A DNA stretch of 64,000 nucleotides, from positions 35,581,519 through 35,645,518 of the forward strand of contig CM019072.1 in the NCBI GenBank assembly GCA_009667805.1, in the 5' to 3' direction. Below are positions 21,331-31,264 of this stretch, piece after piece. The position numbers and the translations under genes are program-made. The DNA comes from Leptobrachium leishanense (taxonomy: Eukaryota; Chordata; Amphibia; Anura; Megophryidae). The notes under the pieces are model-generated. The model was not told the DNA's origin, did no database searches, and was given only the letters and a program-made list of their open reading frames with translations. The first letter of the stretch is position 1. Each line of letters opens with the position of its first letter.

Positions 21331-22777
21331 AGGGGCTCTTAGAATTGTAATGGCAGCCCTGTCGATTATTATTTTAACTTTGGCCTCGTAAATGGTTGCA
21401 TACCGCCGTGGTAAGATTCGTGAGGCAAAACATGTGGGCCCTATTCCAAGGTTGACGTTAAACTAAGTGCTCAAGTCCTACAACATAACGGCTCAAGAAT
21501 TCAGCTTAATGTAAACTTGTCCTAAACCAACCAAGATGCAAACTTGGACCTTGCATCTCCTTATTTTATCTACGAGTCATTAAAGGAACACTCTACTGAA
21601 AAGTAAAGTGTCCCATTTCTACCCTTAAATAATTGGGCAGAGGCCTCTGTCAGCCTTTGCCCAATTTTTTTTTTTTATTTTACCGTATTTTACACAACTT
21701 TTTCGCCGTTACCAGTTGCAGCTCCTCCTCTTTGGCTGAGGGATTCCCGAACCCAGAAGTCCCTGAGGCTTTTCCACGCAATTTGTGCTCTGTTTGCTAC
21801 TTGCGTAGTGTAGGAAGTTGCGCACCGCAACAGGACTTCAAAACGTTACGTACGCAAGTCCCGAAGTGCTGGCGTAGAATAATGAATCGTGGAGTGTCGG
21901 AGACCGATTGCTAACGTGATTGGTCTGACAGATAGTGACGTTGGCAAACTCCCTGCCTGCTGATATCACTAGTAACCGAGCAGTAACTGGCAACTGGGAA
22001 ATTCAAATTCCCTGGCTGCTGGTGACGCTGGGTGGGGTGGAACAAACTCCTCCACTTTACCCAGCATTCTAGGCAAAACAGGGGGGGGGGAGCACTCCTC
22101 ACATCTTGACCATTTAAAAAATACAATGTGGTCAGGATGTGCAGCGTGTTCCTTGAATGTGCAGGTCGCAGATAAAGAACAAGCTATTACAACGTTGCTC
22201 GTTCTTCATTTGTACCAGCATTTATTTAGCAATAAAGAACAGACTCCTAAACCTTGGTATTAAGTGATTTTGTAACAGCAAAATCACTTAACACATTATT
22301 CAATCCTAGAAAACCCTTAATTACCTGAGATCTCACGGGAGAGAGCAGCGCAATCTGCCGCTTCCATACGCAGCTGAACACCGGAAAGAAATTGTTTCAA
22401 GTGTTCTTCTTTGAATCCTTTCACTGGTCAAGCATGACCCCACTCGTTCGAGTTCCTGCAGAGATCAAGTGGGGTCGCACTTGGCTCTGTGGAGTCTTAC
22501 AGACTCCTGAAACTGATAATAACAGTGGTGCGGTGCCACTCTCGTTATCCACCGGTGACTCCGAAGAATAACAACTAGAGCTGCTGACAAAGATCGACTC
22601 GGATACAGCTGTTAATGGTGAGATGCTAATGGTTATCGGCCCGTGCAGAAGTTTAACATTAGCGTCTCACTGTTCTAGTCTCGGTTGGACTCAGGCCCAG
22701 GGTCTGTATACTCCATCAAACTCAGACTTTATTTTTACATTAACTATTTTTTTTCCATTACGAATTAACTTATAATG
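21331..22777. other. Anonymous intergenic DNA with a TTAA-type repeat edge
   Basis: Near 21583 the sequence 'ttaaaggaacactctac' resembles the end of a frog TTAA-type MITE, but I could not locate its partner. A small hairpin, 'taagtgattttg'/'caaaatcactta', lies at 22261-22290. No gene was recognised. Confidence 0.35.
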
Positions 22778-23059
22778 GGTTATTCAAAGAGCGCCGAACT
22801 TGCCACCGAACGGTGAATTTCACCATACAGTGCAATTTCGTGGCAGTTTGGCTATTCAGAAATCTGTCAATTTGCCAAATACTGGCGAATTGACATTGAA
22901 ATATGGTGCAGTTCGTCACAGATCACCCCAATTTGGAGGTCTTCAAAAGCAGTGAAATAGTCCCTTAGAGAAGTAATGGTTAATCTATTCAGAGAATGCC
23001 GAACTGCCCTGAAGTGTTGGTGAAATGGCCAGATTTTTGGTGATTCAGTTCGACAGGTT

Positions 23060-23938
23060 TAGACTAGCGTCAGACGAACGCAGTGATCACGTCCGTGTCG
23101 TCGCACAGTTTAACGTCCATCGTAGCATAGACTCATGATCAACAGAGACCCACACACAAAGTACATGCGCACCAAACTGCACACGCACAACACACGTGGC
23201 AAACGGACCCAAGTTAGGCAAGAACATATAACCGCTAAGGCTAGGGTCAGAAGAACGCATTTTTCACGTCTACCGTCAAAATGTGCGTTGATGCGTCCGA
23301 ACGCATTTTTTCACAGAAGACGCGATAGCGGTCATACGATGCGCACTTTTGGCTGTATTTTTTTACGGAGCTATAAAAAACAAATGGACGTTATGTTGAC
23401 CGGACATGTCCACAGTCTGACCACATGCTGCTATGCCGACGCAGGGCACTCTGTGCTTCAGTACTAGCGGTTCCACGTTCTCGAAAAAATGCGTTTGTTT
23501 GCCGCTTGCGTTGCGCGGCCAAACTTTCGTGCGGCCGTACTTCGTATATATTGCCCGTCATTGGACGTCATTTGCTGCTACTACGGCCGTAATAAAGTGC
23601 GGCTCAACGCACGTTTGCACTGCGTTCGTCTGACCCCAGCCTAAGACGGACACGCAGAGTGCGCCACATCCGCGTAGCGATCTGTGTGCATTAGCTGCGA
23701 AGTCAGACGCAGCGCATTTGCGACGTCCATAACGTTGACGCGCAGAAATTTTTATGGTCTGGCTGACTGTACATGTATTTTAGTTATAATTGATTTTGTT
23801 TCCCATAATTCCCTTTTTGTTCTACAGCCGTCAAAAAAACAGACTGTGTGGTGTCTACAGTATCTTCCGTCAGTATGTACGTCCGTTATGCACGCACGCA
23901 GAGTGTGCTCAGACTGCGTTCATCTGACATTAGCCTTA
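23060..23938. mobile_element. CpG-rich MITE with nested copy
   Basis: The ends are 'gactagcgtcagacgaacgc' and the complement of 'gttcatctgacattagcc', near TTTA/TTAA flanks. The outer sequence aligns in the opposite orientation with 59514-59977. A second member of the family (23239-23641) is inserted inside it. CpG content is much higher than in the surrounding DNA. No coding sequence. Confidence 0.75.
23239..23641. mobile_element. CpG-rich MITE, inner copy
   Basis: The ends are GGCTAGGGTCAGAAGAACGC and GGCTGGGGTCAGACGAACGC (right as complement), flanked by TAA (23236-23238 and 23642-23644). It is a close relative of 56250-56654. The undisturbed sequence at 59514-59977 shows the site without this insertion. 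Confidence 0.82.
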
Positions 23939-24304
23939 AACAGGTGAATCCCATAGGAATCAATGAAAAACAATATCATCGTTTTTTTTTCAACTGTTTA
24001 TACTTTTCATTTTCAGGAAACAGTCTGTCTATTTATTGTTTGGAACATTTTGCTGTATATTTTAGGCAAACTTTTGATTCCCATTTTTTTTTTTCTTCAA
24101 GGCTTTTTTTTAAATTTATTCTGTAGCAGACCATATTACAGGACCTTTTTTTATTATTCACTCACATTTTCATTGCTGTTCTTCTAAAAGGTGTTTGAAC
24201 CAGAGTTCAGGGTTTTTTTCTCTTCAGTTCGGCGATCTATTCGGTGCTCCTCATCCAGCGCACTTCGAGAATCCTGCAGTGAATGGTGCATTCACCGCAG
24301 GGTC

Positions 24305-24308
24305 GATG
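24305..24308. repeat. Target-site duplication GATG, left
   Basis: GATG directly precedes the TG of the 5' LTR and recurs at 31940-31943 directly after the 3' LTR. Confidence 0.85.
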
Positions 24309-24730
24309 TGAAGTGGAATCAGGCTGGAAAATGGTCGCTATTATGAGCCAAGCGGCCATCTTGTTCAGAATATTGGTTCACTTGCAAATAACTAGAGTAG
24401 ATTTTTGTAGACATTAGAGACGAAGCTTACATAGAATCTTAGGAATGTGGTTGATTAGGAGAACTAGCAATAAAATGAGGAATAATCCGGCCAGCGCTTG
24501 GCACGGAAAGACAGGAAAGACGAATGGTTACTACAAGGTCACATAGACCCGCAGTAAAACAAAGAGAGCGTAGAAACCAGGCCGTGCTCTAATCTATGAC
24601 AAACAAACACAGCCTTTAGGGAGGTGGGCACGGCCCAGGTCGAGTGAAGAAGCAAATCACAGACTGTCAGAACATTTGCCAATTTATTACCAATGTATGG
24701 AATTTCTTTGTACTAACGAGGGGAGGTATT

Positions 24731-24772
24731 AGCCCACCTCCCGATGACACTTTATTCCACCCCACGTGGGTT
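24731..24772. other. 42-bp segment inverted relative to the 3' LTR
   Basis: This segment is the exact reverse complement of 31687-31728. Its edges form a short inverted repeat ('ttagcccac' ... 'gtgggttaa'), which is the type of structure that promotes hairpin-mediated template switching. Confidence 0.97.
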
Positions 24773-24804
24773 AATTGGGATGTACCTAATTACGTATTTT
24801 GGGG

Positions 24805-24809
24805 TATAA
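24805..24809 (+). promoter_or_regulatory. LTR TATA box
   Basis: TATAA within 'ggggtataagacccc' lies about 80 bp upstream of the AATAAA signal, the expected place for the U3 promoter. Transcription would start around 24830. The same box is at 31761 in the 3' LTR. Confidence 0.75.
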
Positions 24810-24882
24810 GACCCCTGGTCGGGGGGGAGACGGGGCTCACTCTTTGCGATTCAATCCTGTGTGAGCATTTGTGTGACGACAC

Positions 24883-24888
24883 AATAAA
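24883..24888 (+). terminator. LTR polyadenylation signal AATAAA
   Basis: AATAAA sits in 'gacacaataaagtttgcc'. The counterpart in the 3' LTR (31839-31844) would direct 3' processing of the proviral transcript. Confidence 0.8.
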
Positions 24889-24987
24889 GTTTGCCTTTCC
24901 TGAAGAGACTCATGTTCAGACAATCCTTGCTTGTGTCCGGTCCGGCGCCGTATTGAAAGTGAACCTGATTGACTCCGGTAACATTTT

Positions 24988-25008
24988 TGGGGGCTCGATA
25001 GCCGGGAT
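24988..25008 (+). other. Primer-binding site, tRNA-Pro-like
   Basis: TGGGGGCTCG starts four bases after the 5' LTR. This is the expected complement of the CCA end of tRNA-Pro. The rest ('atagccgggat') matches the continuation only if about three extra bases are allowed, so the primer assignment is probable but not perfect. Confidence 0.65.
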
Positions 25009-26091
25009 ACGGGCCTTTTGCCGGGCAAAGCAACGGCTGCTGAACACTGTAGCGGTTGACTGCAGGTGCGAGTGATCCCGTCGGTTGGGCGTCCGTTGAA
25101 GGTGAGCTGACATCTGCAGGCGCCGAGCAGGATTTCCTGTTCAGTGGACCTCGTCTCGTCCCAAACGGACTCCCGGCCCAGGAACCTGGGACACCACCGA
25201 GTCCGAGGAAACAGCGAGCAGCGCCGGCGATAGGTAAAGTGTCTTCTATGTTTGTATGTCTGAAGGAGATACCGGTATAAAGGGAAACGTCTGACTGATA
25301 GTCGGATAAGGAGACCCGATGGCCTCGGTCTCGTTGGTATACCTAGCCCGCCGCTGATAGCACGGACAATGCAAAAGAGCCAGAGTGGCTATCGCGTGTC
25401 TGGATTCGGGGGAATTGGATGCCAACCAAAGGGTAGTTCTGTAAGAGAGGGAGAAGGTAGCCACGTGGAGTTGCATAGTCATAGTCAGTATTTGTAAACA
25501 AAGCTTCGCCACGTGGATTGAAGGAAAGGAGGAGGGATTTCTGTGACTGGGCTTAGAGCCCTGAGTCAGTGCTAGTGTGTACATCGTGTAGTGAAGAGGG
25601 CTTATTAAAGCCAGTGGTAGCTGCAGAGGTAGTGGTGCCGGGTGGGTAGATTATCCATAGGCAAATTGGAATTGCAGACGGGAGTATTGTTATAGAACGG
25701 GGTGCACATAGTCACAAGCAGGCAAGAGTTAGAGTTCAATAAACGGGGTATAAGGAGCCAAAAGGAGGGACGGCGTGCCCTCGGCTAGTAGAAAGAGTTG
25801 AAGTGTTTATGTTCTGTTATGTGCTGAAAGTATCTGGTACAGTATGTGCTGTGAGTGAATTGATTCGAGTGCTGTGAGTGAACACGCGCCTACTCGCCCC
25901 GCGAGGAAGCAAACTCGAGAGTTGACTCCCGAAGTACGGTTCCGGCTCAGGCGACTGCAGTCGGCTACTGACAGAGGAAGCGCCCCAGACACGCAAGAAT
26001 TGTTGGCTGAAGTATCAGACTGTAGATTCTAATTGTCATTGTTAAAAGTAATATCTGTGTTGTAAGAAGGTTACTGTTTTCAAGAGTAACA
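25009..26091 (+). other. Proviral 5' leader
   Basis: About 1.1 kb lies between the primer site and the gag start. This is where packaging signals and the major splice donor are expected. A plausible donor is AG|GTAAAGT at 25232-25240. No long frame on the + strand begins with a good initiation site before 26092. Confidence 0.55.
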
Positions 26092-27905
26092 ATGGGTAAC
26101 GGGTCATCAAAGCCCAAGAAGGTGCAGAAGGGTGAGACGCCCCTAGAATATATGGTGTGGAATTTCGAGGCGTTATATGTAACGCACGACTATGGTGTAG
26201 AATTGACAAAGGAGAAGCTAAAATTAATGTGTACAATTGTATGGCCATTGATAGTCCCAGAATGGCCAGAGCAGGGGTCGATGGACCCAGAGCTAGTACA
26301 GAAGGTGCATTCCCAAGTCACCGGGCAATGTGGACATCCTGAACAGTACCCGTATATAGATATATGGAGGTACTGTATAAAAAGATAAGAGTCATTTTAT
26401 AATGATAGCGGGGAAAAACAAGAGGCAGGTACCCCCAAATAATGAGGAAAGAGGGAGACCGGTGTTGGTAGAACAACCGGAAGAGAGTGATTCTTTGCCC
26501 CCAACCTATCCATCGAGTTATGGGGCAGCTAGAGAAGCTTTGAGTGCCGCGGCTGCGCGGGCGGAGAGGAGGGGGCAGGCAGCTGCTGTTCCTCAGTCGG
26601 GCTCCCTCGGCTCCGTCACGCGGGGTTGCGGAGGAAGAGCAAGGCGCAGCGGGTGGAGGGGATGGAGAGGCTTCACCAGAAAAGATTGAGATGCCCGATG
26701 GGAGCGTATATAAATTAGTATCCCACAGAGGAGGTGATAGTGAGAGAGAGGATGAGAGACAGGGAGCCACCACTCGCGCAGCGAACAATATACATAAACC
26801 CCGGGATCCATACCAACACGATCCCTATAGAAGTAAGATGCAAATGCCTTTGCGGGAGGTGCCAGGCCCTCCACTAGCCGATGGAGCACCGGGGCCGGTG
26901 CAATACACTTATGTCCCATTCACGACAACAGATCTTTTTAACTGGAAAACACACACACCACTGTATTCCACAAATCCTGCAGCAGTGGCCAGTATGATAG
27001 AGTCAGTTATGCTCACACATAACCCCACATGGGCAGATTGTCAGCAATTAATGTTGACAATGTTTACTACGGAGGAAAGAGCCCGGATAAATAGTAGCGC
27101 GCAAAAGATTTTACTCGCCCAGGCTGTAGCAGACGCAAAGCCCCAGCCAGAAGCGTGGGCAGAGGAACACTACCCCAAATCAGATCCCAAGTGGCCGTAC
27201 AACACCCCGGGAGGTATTGCCCATCTGCAGACGTACAGAACAGCGGTAATAATGGGTGTTAAAGCAGGAGGGAAGAAACCCACAAACATGGGGAAAATAG
27301 CGGATGTGATACAAGAAATTAAAGAATCCCCAAGTGCATTCTTGGAAAGGTTGCTGGACGCATACAGAATGTATAGTCCTATTGACCCTGAGGCAGCAGA
27401 AAATCAGAGGTTAATTAACTCTTCATTTGTTGGTCAATCACAGAGGGATATACGGAACAAAATACAGAGATTAGATGGGTTTTTGGGGAAAGGTATTAGC
27501 GAATTAGTTGAGATCGCCAATAAGGTGTATCATAACCGGGATCTAGAGGAAATAAAGAAACAGAAAGGATATACTGGTGTGGTCGGATATATGGGGAATG
27601 GTGGAGGACGAGGTGGCCCAGATAGAGGGAGGGCAAGGGGTAGGGGGGCTAGAGGAAGAGGTAGGGGAGCCCCTAGGGAACCCCTAGGACCCAATCAGTG
27701 CGCCTGGTGCCAGGGTGAAGGTCACTGGAAAAACGACTGTCCTGCATTTTTGGCTAAATTTGGGGGACAAGGGGAACATGGGGAAGCGGGAGGTCAAGCC
27801 TCTAACGGCCAGGTAACAGACGGCAGGTATGAAAGAAATGAGGGGGCCGGAGCAGGGTTTGTGGGATTAGCGGGAACGTCATTTGAAGGGCAGGATGCAT
27901 ATTGA
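26092..27905 (+). pseudogene. gag: gag polyprotein, disrupted by two frame changes
   Basis: Gag builds the virus core at the membrane. The matrix part starts at ATG 26092 (MGNGSSKPKK) with glycine 2 placed for myristoylation, and stops at 26386-26388. A second frame from about 26402 carries a PPTY late-domain motif (26498-26509), used for budding through ESCRT. The third frame (within 26544-27905) holds capsid: FTTTDLFNWK, then the major homology region PSAFLERLLDAYRMYSP (about 27327-27380). Nucleocapsid has an RG-rich stretch and one CX2CX4HX4C zinc knuckle (CAWCQGEGHWKNDC, 27699-27740). The frame changes lie near 26388-26402 and within 26545-26689. It ends in TGA at 27903-27905, with pol continuing in the same frame, as in gammaretroviral stop-codon readthrough. 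Confidence 0.92.
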
Positions 27906-29114
27906 CAAGGACCTGGACCCATCCCGCTCGGTAACCACGAGCCCACGGTCACTATGAGAGTGGGAAATAAAGATGAAATTTTTATGGTTGACACCGGTGC
28001 CGAATTCTCTGTTGTAACAAAGCAAATTGCACCCCCAATGGGAAATGAAGTTGATATTATGGGAGCAATGGGAGTGTCTGCTAAATATCCCTTTCTTGCT
28101 TCTCGAAAATGTAGTGTGGGTGGGCATAATGTTGAACATGAATTTTTGTATATGCCCGAATGTCCCATCCAGCTCCTGGGGCGGGATATCCTTTGCAAAT
28201 TGCAAGCCCAAATTACGTTCCTTCCCGGGGGACACGCTCAATTAGACCTGCCTGAGAGTGGCAGCTCTGCTCGGCAGCATAACCCAGCCAGCCAGCACCC
28301 CCAGTCTGTGAAAATTGCGGTGATTATGCCAAGAGAGGAGGAATGGTGCACGGCACCTACTCTACCGGCCGCGCCGGACCCGCACGCACTACTCCTTCAA
28401 ATCCCTGGGGTATGGGCGGAAGAAAACCCGCCCGGACTCGCTGTAAATATACCCCCGGTATACGTTGAATTAAGACTCGGTGCAACGCCTGTGGCTCTAA
28501 GACAATATCATATCCCACAAAAAGCCAAGCAGAATATCCAGACACATTTACAGAGACTCAAAGATCACGGCATATTCAAATTCTGCGTGTCACCATGGAA
28601 CACACCCCTTTTGCCAGTACTGAAAGAGGGCACACAAGAGTACCGCCCTGTTCAAGATCTACGGGCTGTCAATGAGGCCACAGTAACCCTACACCCTGTG
28701 GTTCCTAACCCATATAATTTGCTGGCATTAATTCCCGGAGATACAAAATATTACACAGTGCTTGATTTAAAAGACGCTTTCTTTTGCATCCGTCTGGCTC
28801 CTGCAAGCCAGCCCCTTTTTGCATTTCAGTGGGAAGAGTCCACCACGGGGGCGCGCCATCAAATGACGTGGACACGCCTCCCTCAAGGTTTCAAAAACTC
28901 GCCCACAATTTTTGGGTGCGCGCTCAGACAAGATCTCCTCGCCTTCAACGCTCAGCCAGACGAAGTTGTGTTACTCCAATATGTCGATGATTTATTACTG
29001 GCTTCCCCCACGGAAAAAGACTGTTTATCTGCCACAAAAGCCTTGCTACATCTACTGTGCCAAGCAGGTTACAGAGTTTCCAGAAAGAAGGCAAAATATG
29101 CAAACAAAGTGTAA
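27906..29114 (+). pseudogene. pol: pol: protease and N-terminal reverse transcriptase
   Basis: This frame continues directly from gag after the TGA. An aspartic protease comes first, with active-site VDTGAEFSVV (Asp codon 27990-27992) and the LLGRDIL flap-side motif. Reverse transcriptase follows: YRPVQDLRAVNE, YTVLDLKDAFFCIRL (first metal-binding Asp), LPQGFKNSP, and the catalytic box LQYVDDLLLA (YVDD from 28980). The frame closes at 29112-29114 inside the palm/thumb, while the protein clearly goes on in another frame (29057-31216). A one-base loss in an A-run near 29090 best explains this. All catalytic residues seen are conserved, so the damage is slight. Its product would be made as a Gag-Pol fusion by readthrough. 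Confidence 0.93.
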
Positions 29115-31216
29115 AGTACCTGGGTTTCCAGTTAACAGGTACCAAACGAGCATTGGGGGCTGAAAGAAAAGAAGCAGTATGCCGAATACCCCAGCCAAAG
29201 ACCAGAAGACAAGTCCGTGAGTTTCTGGGAGCTGCAGGCTTCTGTCGCCTGTGGATCCCCAACTTCGCAGATATTGCCAAGCCCCTTCATCAAGCCACAA
29301 AGGGGGGAGAACAAGACCCCTTCCATTGGGAAAAAGAGCAAACAGCAGCATTCCTGAAATTAAAAACTCTGCTAATGGAAGCTCCTGCACTGGGACTGCC
29401 AGATCACAGCAAGCCCTTCCAGCTGTACGTGCATGAACACAACCAAACAGCAACAGGAGTATTGATCCAAAGTTTCGGCTCCTGGCTAAGGCCTGTGGCC
29501 TATCTCTCCAAGCAACTCGACCCTGTGGCTTGTGGCCTACCCCCATGCCTGAAAGCAGTGGCAGCCACCGCAATGCTGATAGCAGAAGCAGACAAGCTGA
29601 CCCTTGGACAGGTTCTTCATGTCAAGGTGCCCCATGCTGTCAAGGCCCTGCTGGATGTGAAAGGAAGCTACTGGTTCAGCAACAGCTGGATGACGAAGTA
29701 CCAAGCCATGATGTGTGAAAACCCACGGGTTCATTTGGACCTCATCGCTACCCTGAACCCTGCTACTTTACTGCCTGACTGTGAAGAGGATCCAGATCAT
29801 GAATGCCTCCAAGTCATGGAAGAAGTGTTCAGTAGCAGGCCAGATCTGAAAGACGTACCCCTAGACAAATACGATCTACAGCTATTTACTGATGGTAGCA
29901 GCTACATGGATGATGGGAAGAAAGTCTCCGGCTATGCAGTAGTCTCAGCAGAAGAAATTATCGAAGCAAAGCCACTGCCAGGCCACACATCTGCACAATT
30001 GGCTGAAATAACGGCCCTAACCAGGGCTCTAGAAATCTCAGAAGGCAAGAGAGTAAATATCTACACTGATTCCAAATATGCCTTCATGACAGTCCATGCA
30101 CATGGTGCACTCTACAAAGAAAGAGGCCTACTTACTTCTTCAGGACAACAAATCAAGTATGCAGCTGAAATCGCGGCCCTCCTAGAAGCTGTATGGAAAC
30201 CAAGCGCCGTTAGCATCATGCACTGCCGAGGCCATCAAAAGGGCCATGATGAAATTCCAAAATGCAACAGACGTGCTGACCAAGCTGCAAAAGCAGCTGC
30301 GAAACCAATACTAACTGAACAAGCCAAGGTTCTACTCTGCAAGCAAGAGCCCCAACCTCCCATGCCGAACTACGAATTCTATATGAATTGGAGGAAATTT
30401 GAACCCAAAGGCGAATTCATTGAAACAATACTGCACAAATGGCAAGATGATTTCGACCTACTAGAACTCAATCATGATTACATCCAATGGCTATTTCCTA
30501 CCCGATGTCAAGGCCGAAATTTCTATTCCACTCCTCTGAACCCTCAAGAGACACATCTAATGATTGACACCTCAGAAATTCAGCAAAGACTACGCAAAGC
30601 ATACAAAATGATGCTGAAGTTCTTCGGCGTAAAAATAATGGGGGAGTGTGGAGAAGACACAAAAGTAACCGAAGTTGAACGAGCAGAAAATTTCGCCTCA
30701 CGTTTTGAAAATCTGACAATCAACACTCATAATAATCTGCGGATTACACGAATACTGCAAAGTTTGGGAGAATTGGGAGCAGAAGAATACCAAGCCCCGT
30801 TGGTAAGGTTCTTCCTCAAGGAGATCCTTATCAAGAACAGAATGCCAAGAATGAAGAAAAGTGCAATGGACTTTTTCATACCAGCAGTAAGAGATACACA
30901 AGACAGACAAGATCTACTGTTCTTCGCATGGCGCTATTATTTTCCAAAGGAGGAATTCGTCTGGGGAAACCATGGAGAATGGTTCGGATCCATCTTGAAA
31001 TTTATTTCACAGATTGGATCCATGATACTGATGATAGTGGTGGTCTTGATCATAGGGATACTGATATACCGCATAGGGCTATGCCTATGGCCACTGTGCA
31101 AGGCAGCACTGACGCCCACACAAACACAAAAGATACCACTGATAATTCCACATGATATGTTCCCAACGGGAGTGGGTCCCCAAAGGTATGAGGAGTTTCA
31201 GAATAGCAGGGTGTGA
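29057..31216 (+). CDS. RT C-terminus, RNase H, OGFr-family domain and membrane anchor in one frame
   Basis: About 719 codons are open to the TGA ending at 31216; the true start is by frameshift from the preceding RT part, and the GTG at 29057 is not a start. Residues 1-230 are RT thumb and connection (KQSVKYLGFQLTG, VREFLGAAGFCR). RNase H spans about 270-416 with catalytic D279 (LFTDGSS), E317, D338 (YTDSKYAF) and D408 (RRADQAA). Residues about 438-640 match the OGFr conserved region: FIETILHKWQDDFDLLELNH, DYIQWLFP, HNNLRITRILQSLGELG, YQAPLVRFFLKE and FVWG. Residues 641-719 hold a strongly hydrophobic helix (MILMIVVVLIIGILIYRIGL) and a short tail, like the end of a retroviral envelope. No integrase domain is present. 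The frame is fully open through all three parts. Confidence 0.9.
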   Translation: MPSRLQSFQKEGKICKQSVKYLGFQLTGTKRALGAERKEAVCRIPQPKTRRQVREFLGAAGFCRLWIPNFADIAKPLHQATKGGEQDPFHWEKEQTAAFLKLKTLLMEAPALGLPDHSKPFQLYVHEHNQTATGVLIQSFGSWLRPVAYLSKQLDPVACGLPPCLKAVAATAMLIAEADKLTLGQVLHVKVPHAVKALLDVKGSYWFSNSWMTKYQAMMCENPRVHLDLIATLNPATLLPDCEEDPDHECLQVMEEVFSSRPDLKDVPLDKYDLQLFTDGSSYMDDGKKVSGYAVVSAEEIIEAKPLPGHTSAQLAEITALTRALEISEGKRVNIYTDSKYAFMTVHAHGALYKERGLLTSSGQQIKYAAEIAALLEAVWKPSAVSIMHCRGHQKGHDEIPKCNRRADQAAKAAAKPILTEQAKVLLCKQEPQPPMPNYEFYMNWRKFEPKGEFIETILHKWQDDFDLLELNHDYIQWLFPTRCQGRNFYSTPLNPQETHLMIDTSEIQQRLRKAYKMMLKFFGVKIMGECGEDTKVTEVERAENFASRFENLTINTHNNLRITRILQSLGELGAEEYQAPLVRFFLKEILIKNRMPRMKKSAMDFFIPAVRDTQDRQDLLFFAWRYYFPKEEFVWGNHGEWFGSILKFISQIGSMILMIVVVLIIGILIYRIGLCLWPLCKAALTPTQTQKIPLIIPHDMFPTGVGPQRYEEFQNSRV
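30368..30976 (+). other. Host-derived OGFr-family domain (captured sequence)
   Basis: The ~200 residues from PNYEFYMNW to FVWGNH cover essentially the whole OGFr N-terminal conserved region. Cellular OGFr (opioid growth factor receptor) binds Met-enkephalin and restrains cell proliferation at the nucleus. OGFr and OGFr-like genes are spread over several exons in vertebrates, yet here the domain is continuous with no intron. That fits capture from a spliced mRNA. An in-frame ATG (30362) stands just before the domain and could allow separate translation from a spliced message. The repeat and polymorphic C-terminal regions of cellular OGFr are absent. Domain identity is by recognition of conserved motifs, not by a search. 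Confidence 0.88.
30977..31213 (+). other. Env-like transmembrane segment and tail
   Basis: After the OGFr part the frame continues through EWFGSILKFISQIG, a hydrophobic stretch of about 22 residues, then LCLWPLCK and a polar tail of about 35 residues. Position before the polypurine tract and composition fit the C-terminus of a retroviral TM protein. The surface unit, fusion peptide and ectodomain are missing. The juxtaposed cysteines could be palmitoylated. If translated, this would anchor the OGFr domain in a membrane. Confidence 0.7.
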
Positions 31217-31254
31217 TGCTACAAGCATCAGGAAAAGAACCTGAGGCTTGAGCC

Positions 31255-31264
31255 AAGGGGGGAA
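31255..31264 (+). other. Polypurine tract
   Basis: AAGGGGGGAA lies directly against the 3' LTR and would prime plus-strand DNA synthesis. Confidence 0.9.

Larger units (their letters stand above)
22778..24308 (+). mobile_element. MITE-like element, TAA family copy A3, interrupted and truncated
   Basis: The copy starts TGGGTTATTCAAAGAGCGCC and shares 'tttggctattcag', 'ttgccaaatactggc' and the 'aatcccatagg' and 'ttcaccgcagggtc' blocks with the other copies. It is interrupted by a nested MITE (23060-23938). Its right side is cut by the provirus beginning at 24309, and only a doubtful remnant continues after 31943. Confidence 0.65.
24309..24983 (+). repeat. 5' LTR, 675 bp
   Basis: It begins TGAAGTGGAATC and ends GGTAACA, giving TG...CA termini. 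It matches 31265-31939 along its whole length, with about 1.4% differences outside a 42-bp segment that is inverted (24731-24772). It contains a TATA-type box (24805-24809) and a polyadenylation signal (24883-24888), so U3, R and U5 are all present. Confidence 0.97.

Noticed and set aside
30977..31216. A complete env gene in the provirus
   Set aside because: Only the membrane helix and tail are present; no surface unit, fusion peptide or ectodomain is encoded anywhere between the LTRs.
29057..31216. Integrase downstream of RNase H
   Set aside because: No zinc-binding HHCC or D,D-35-E arrangement is seen; the frame passes from RNase H straight into the OGFr domain.
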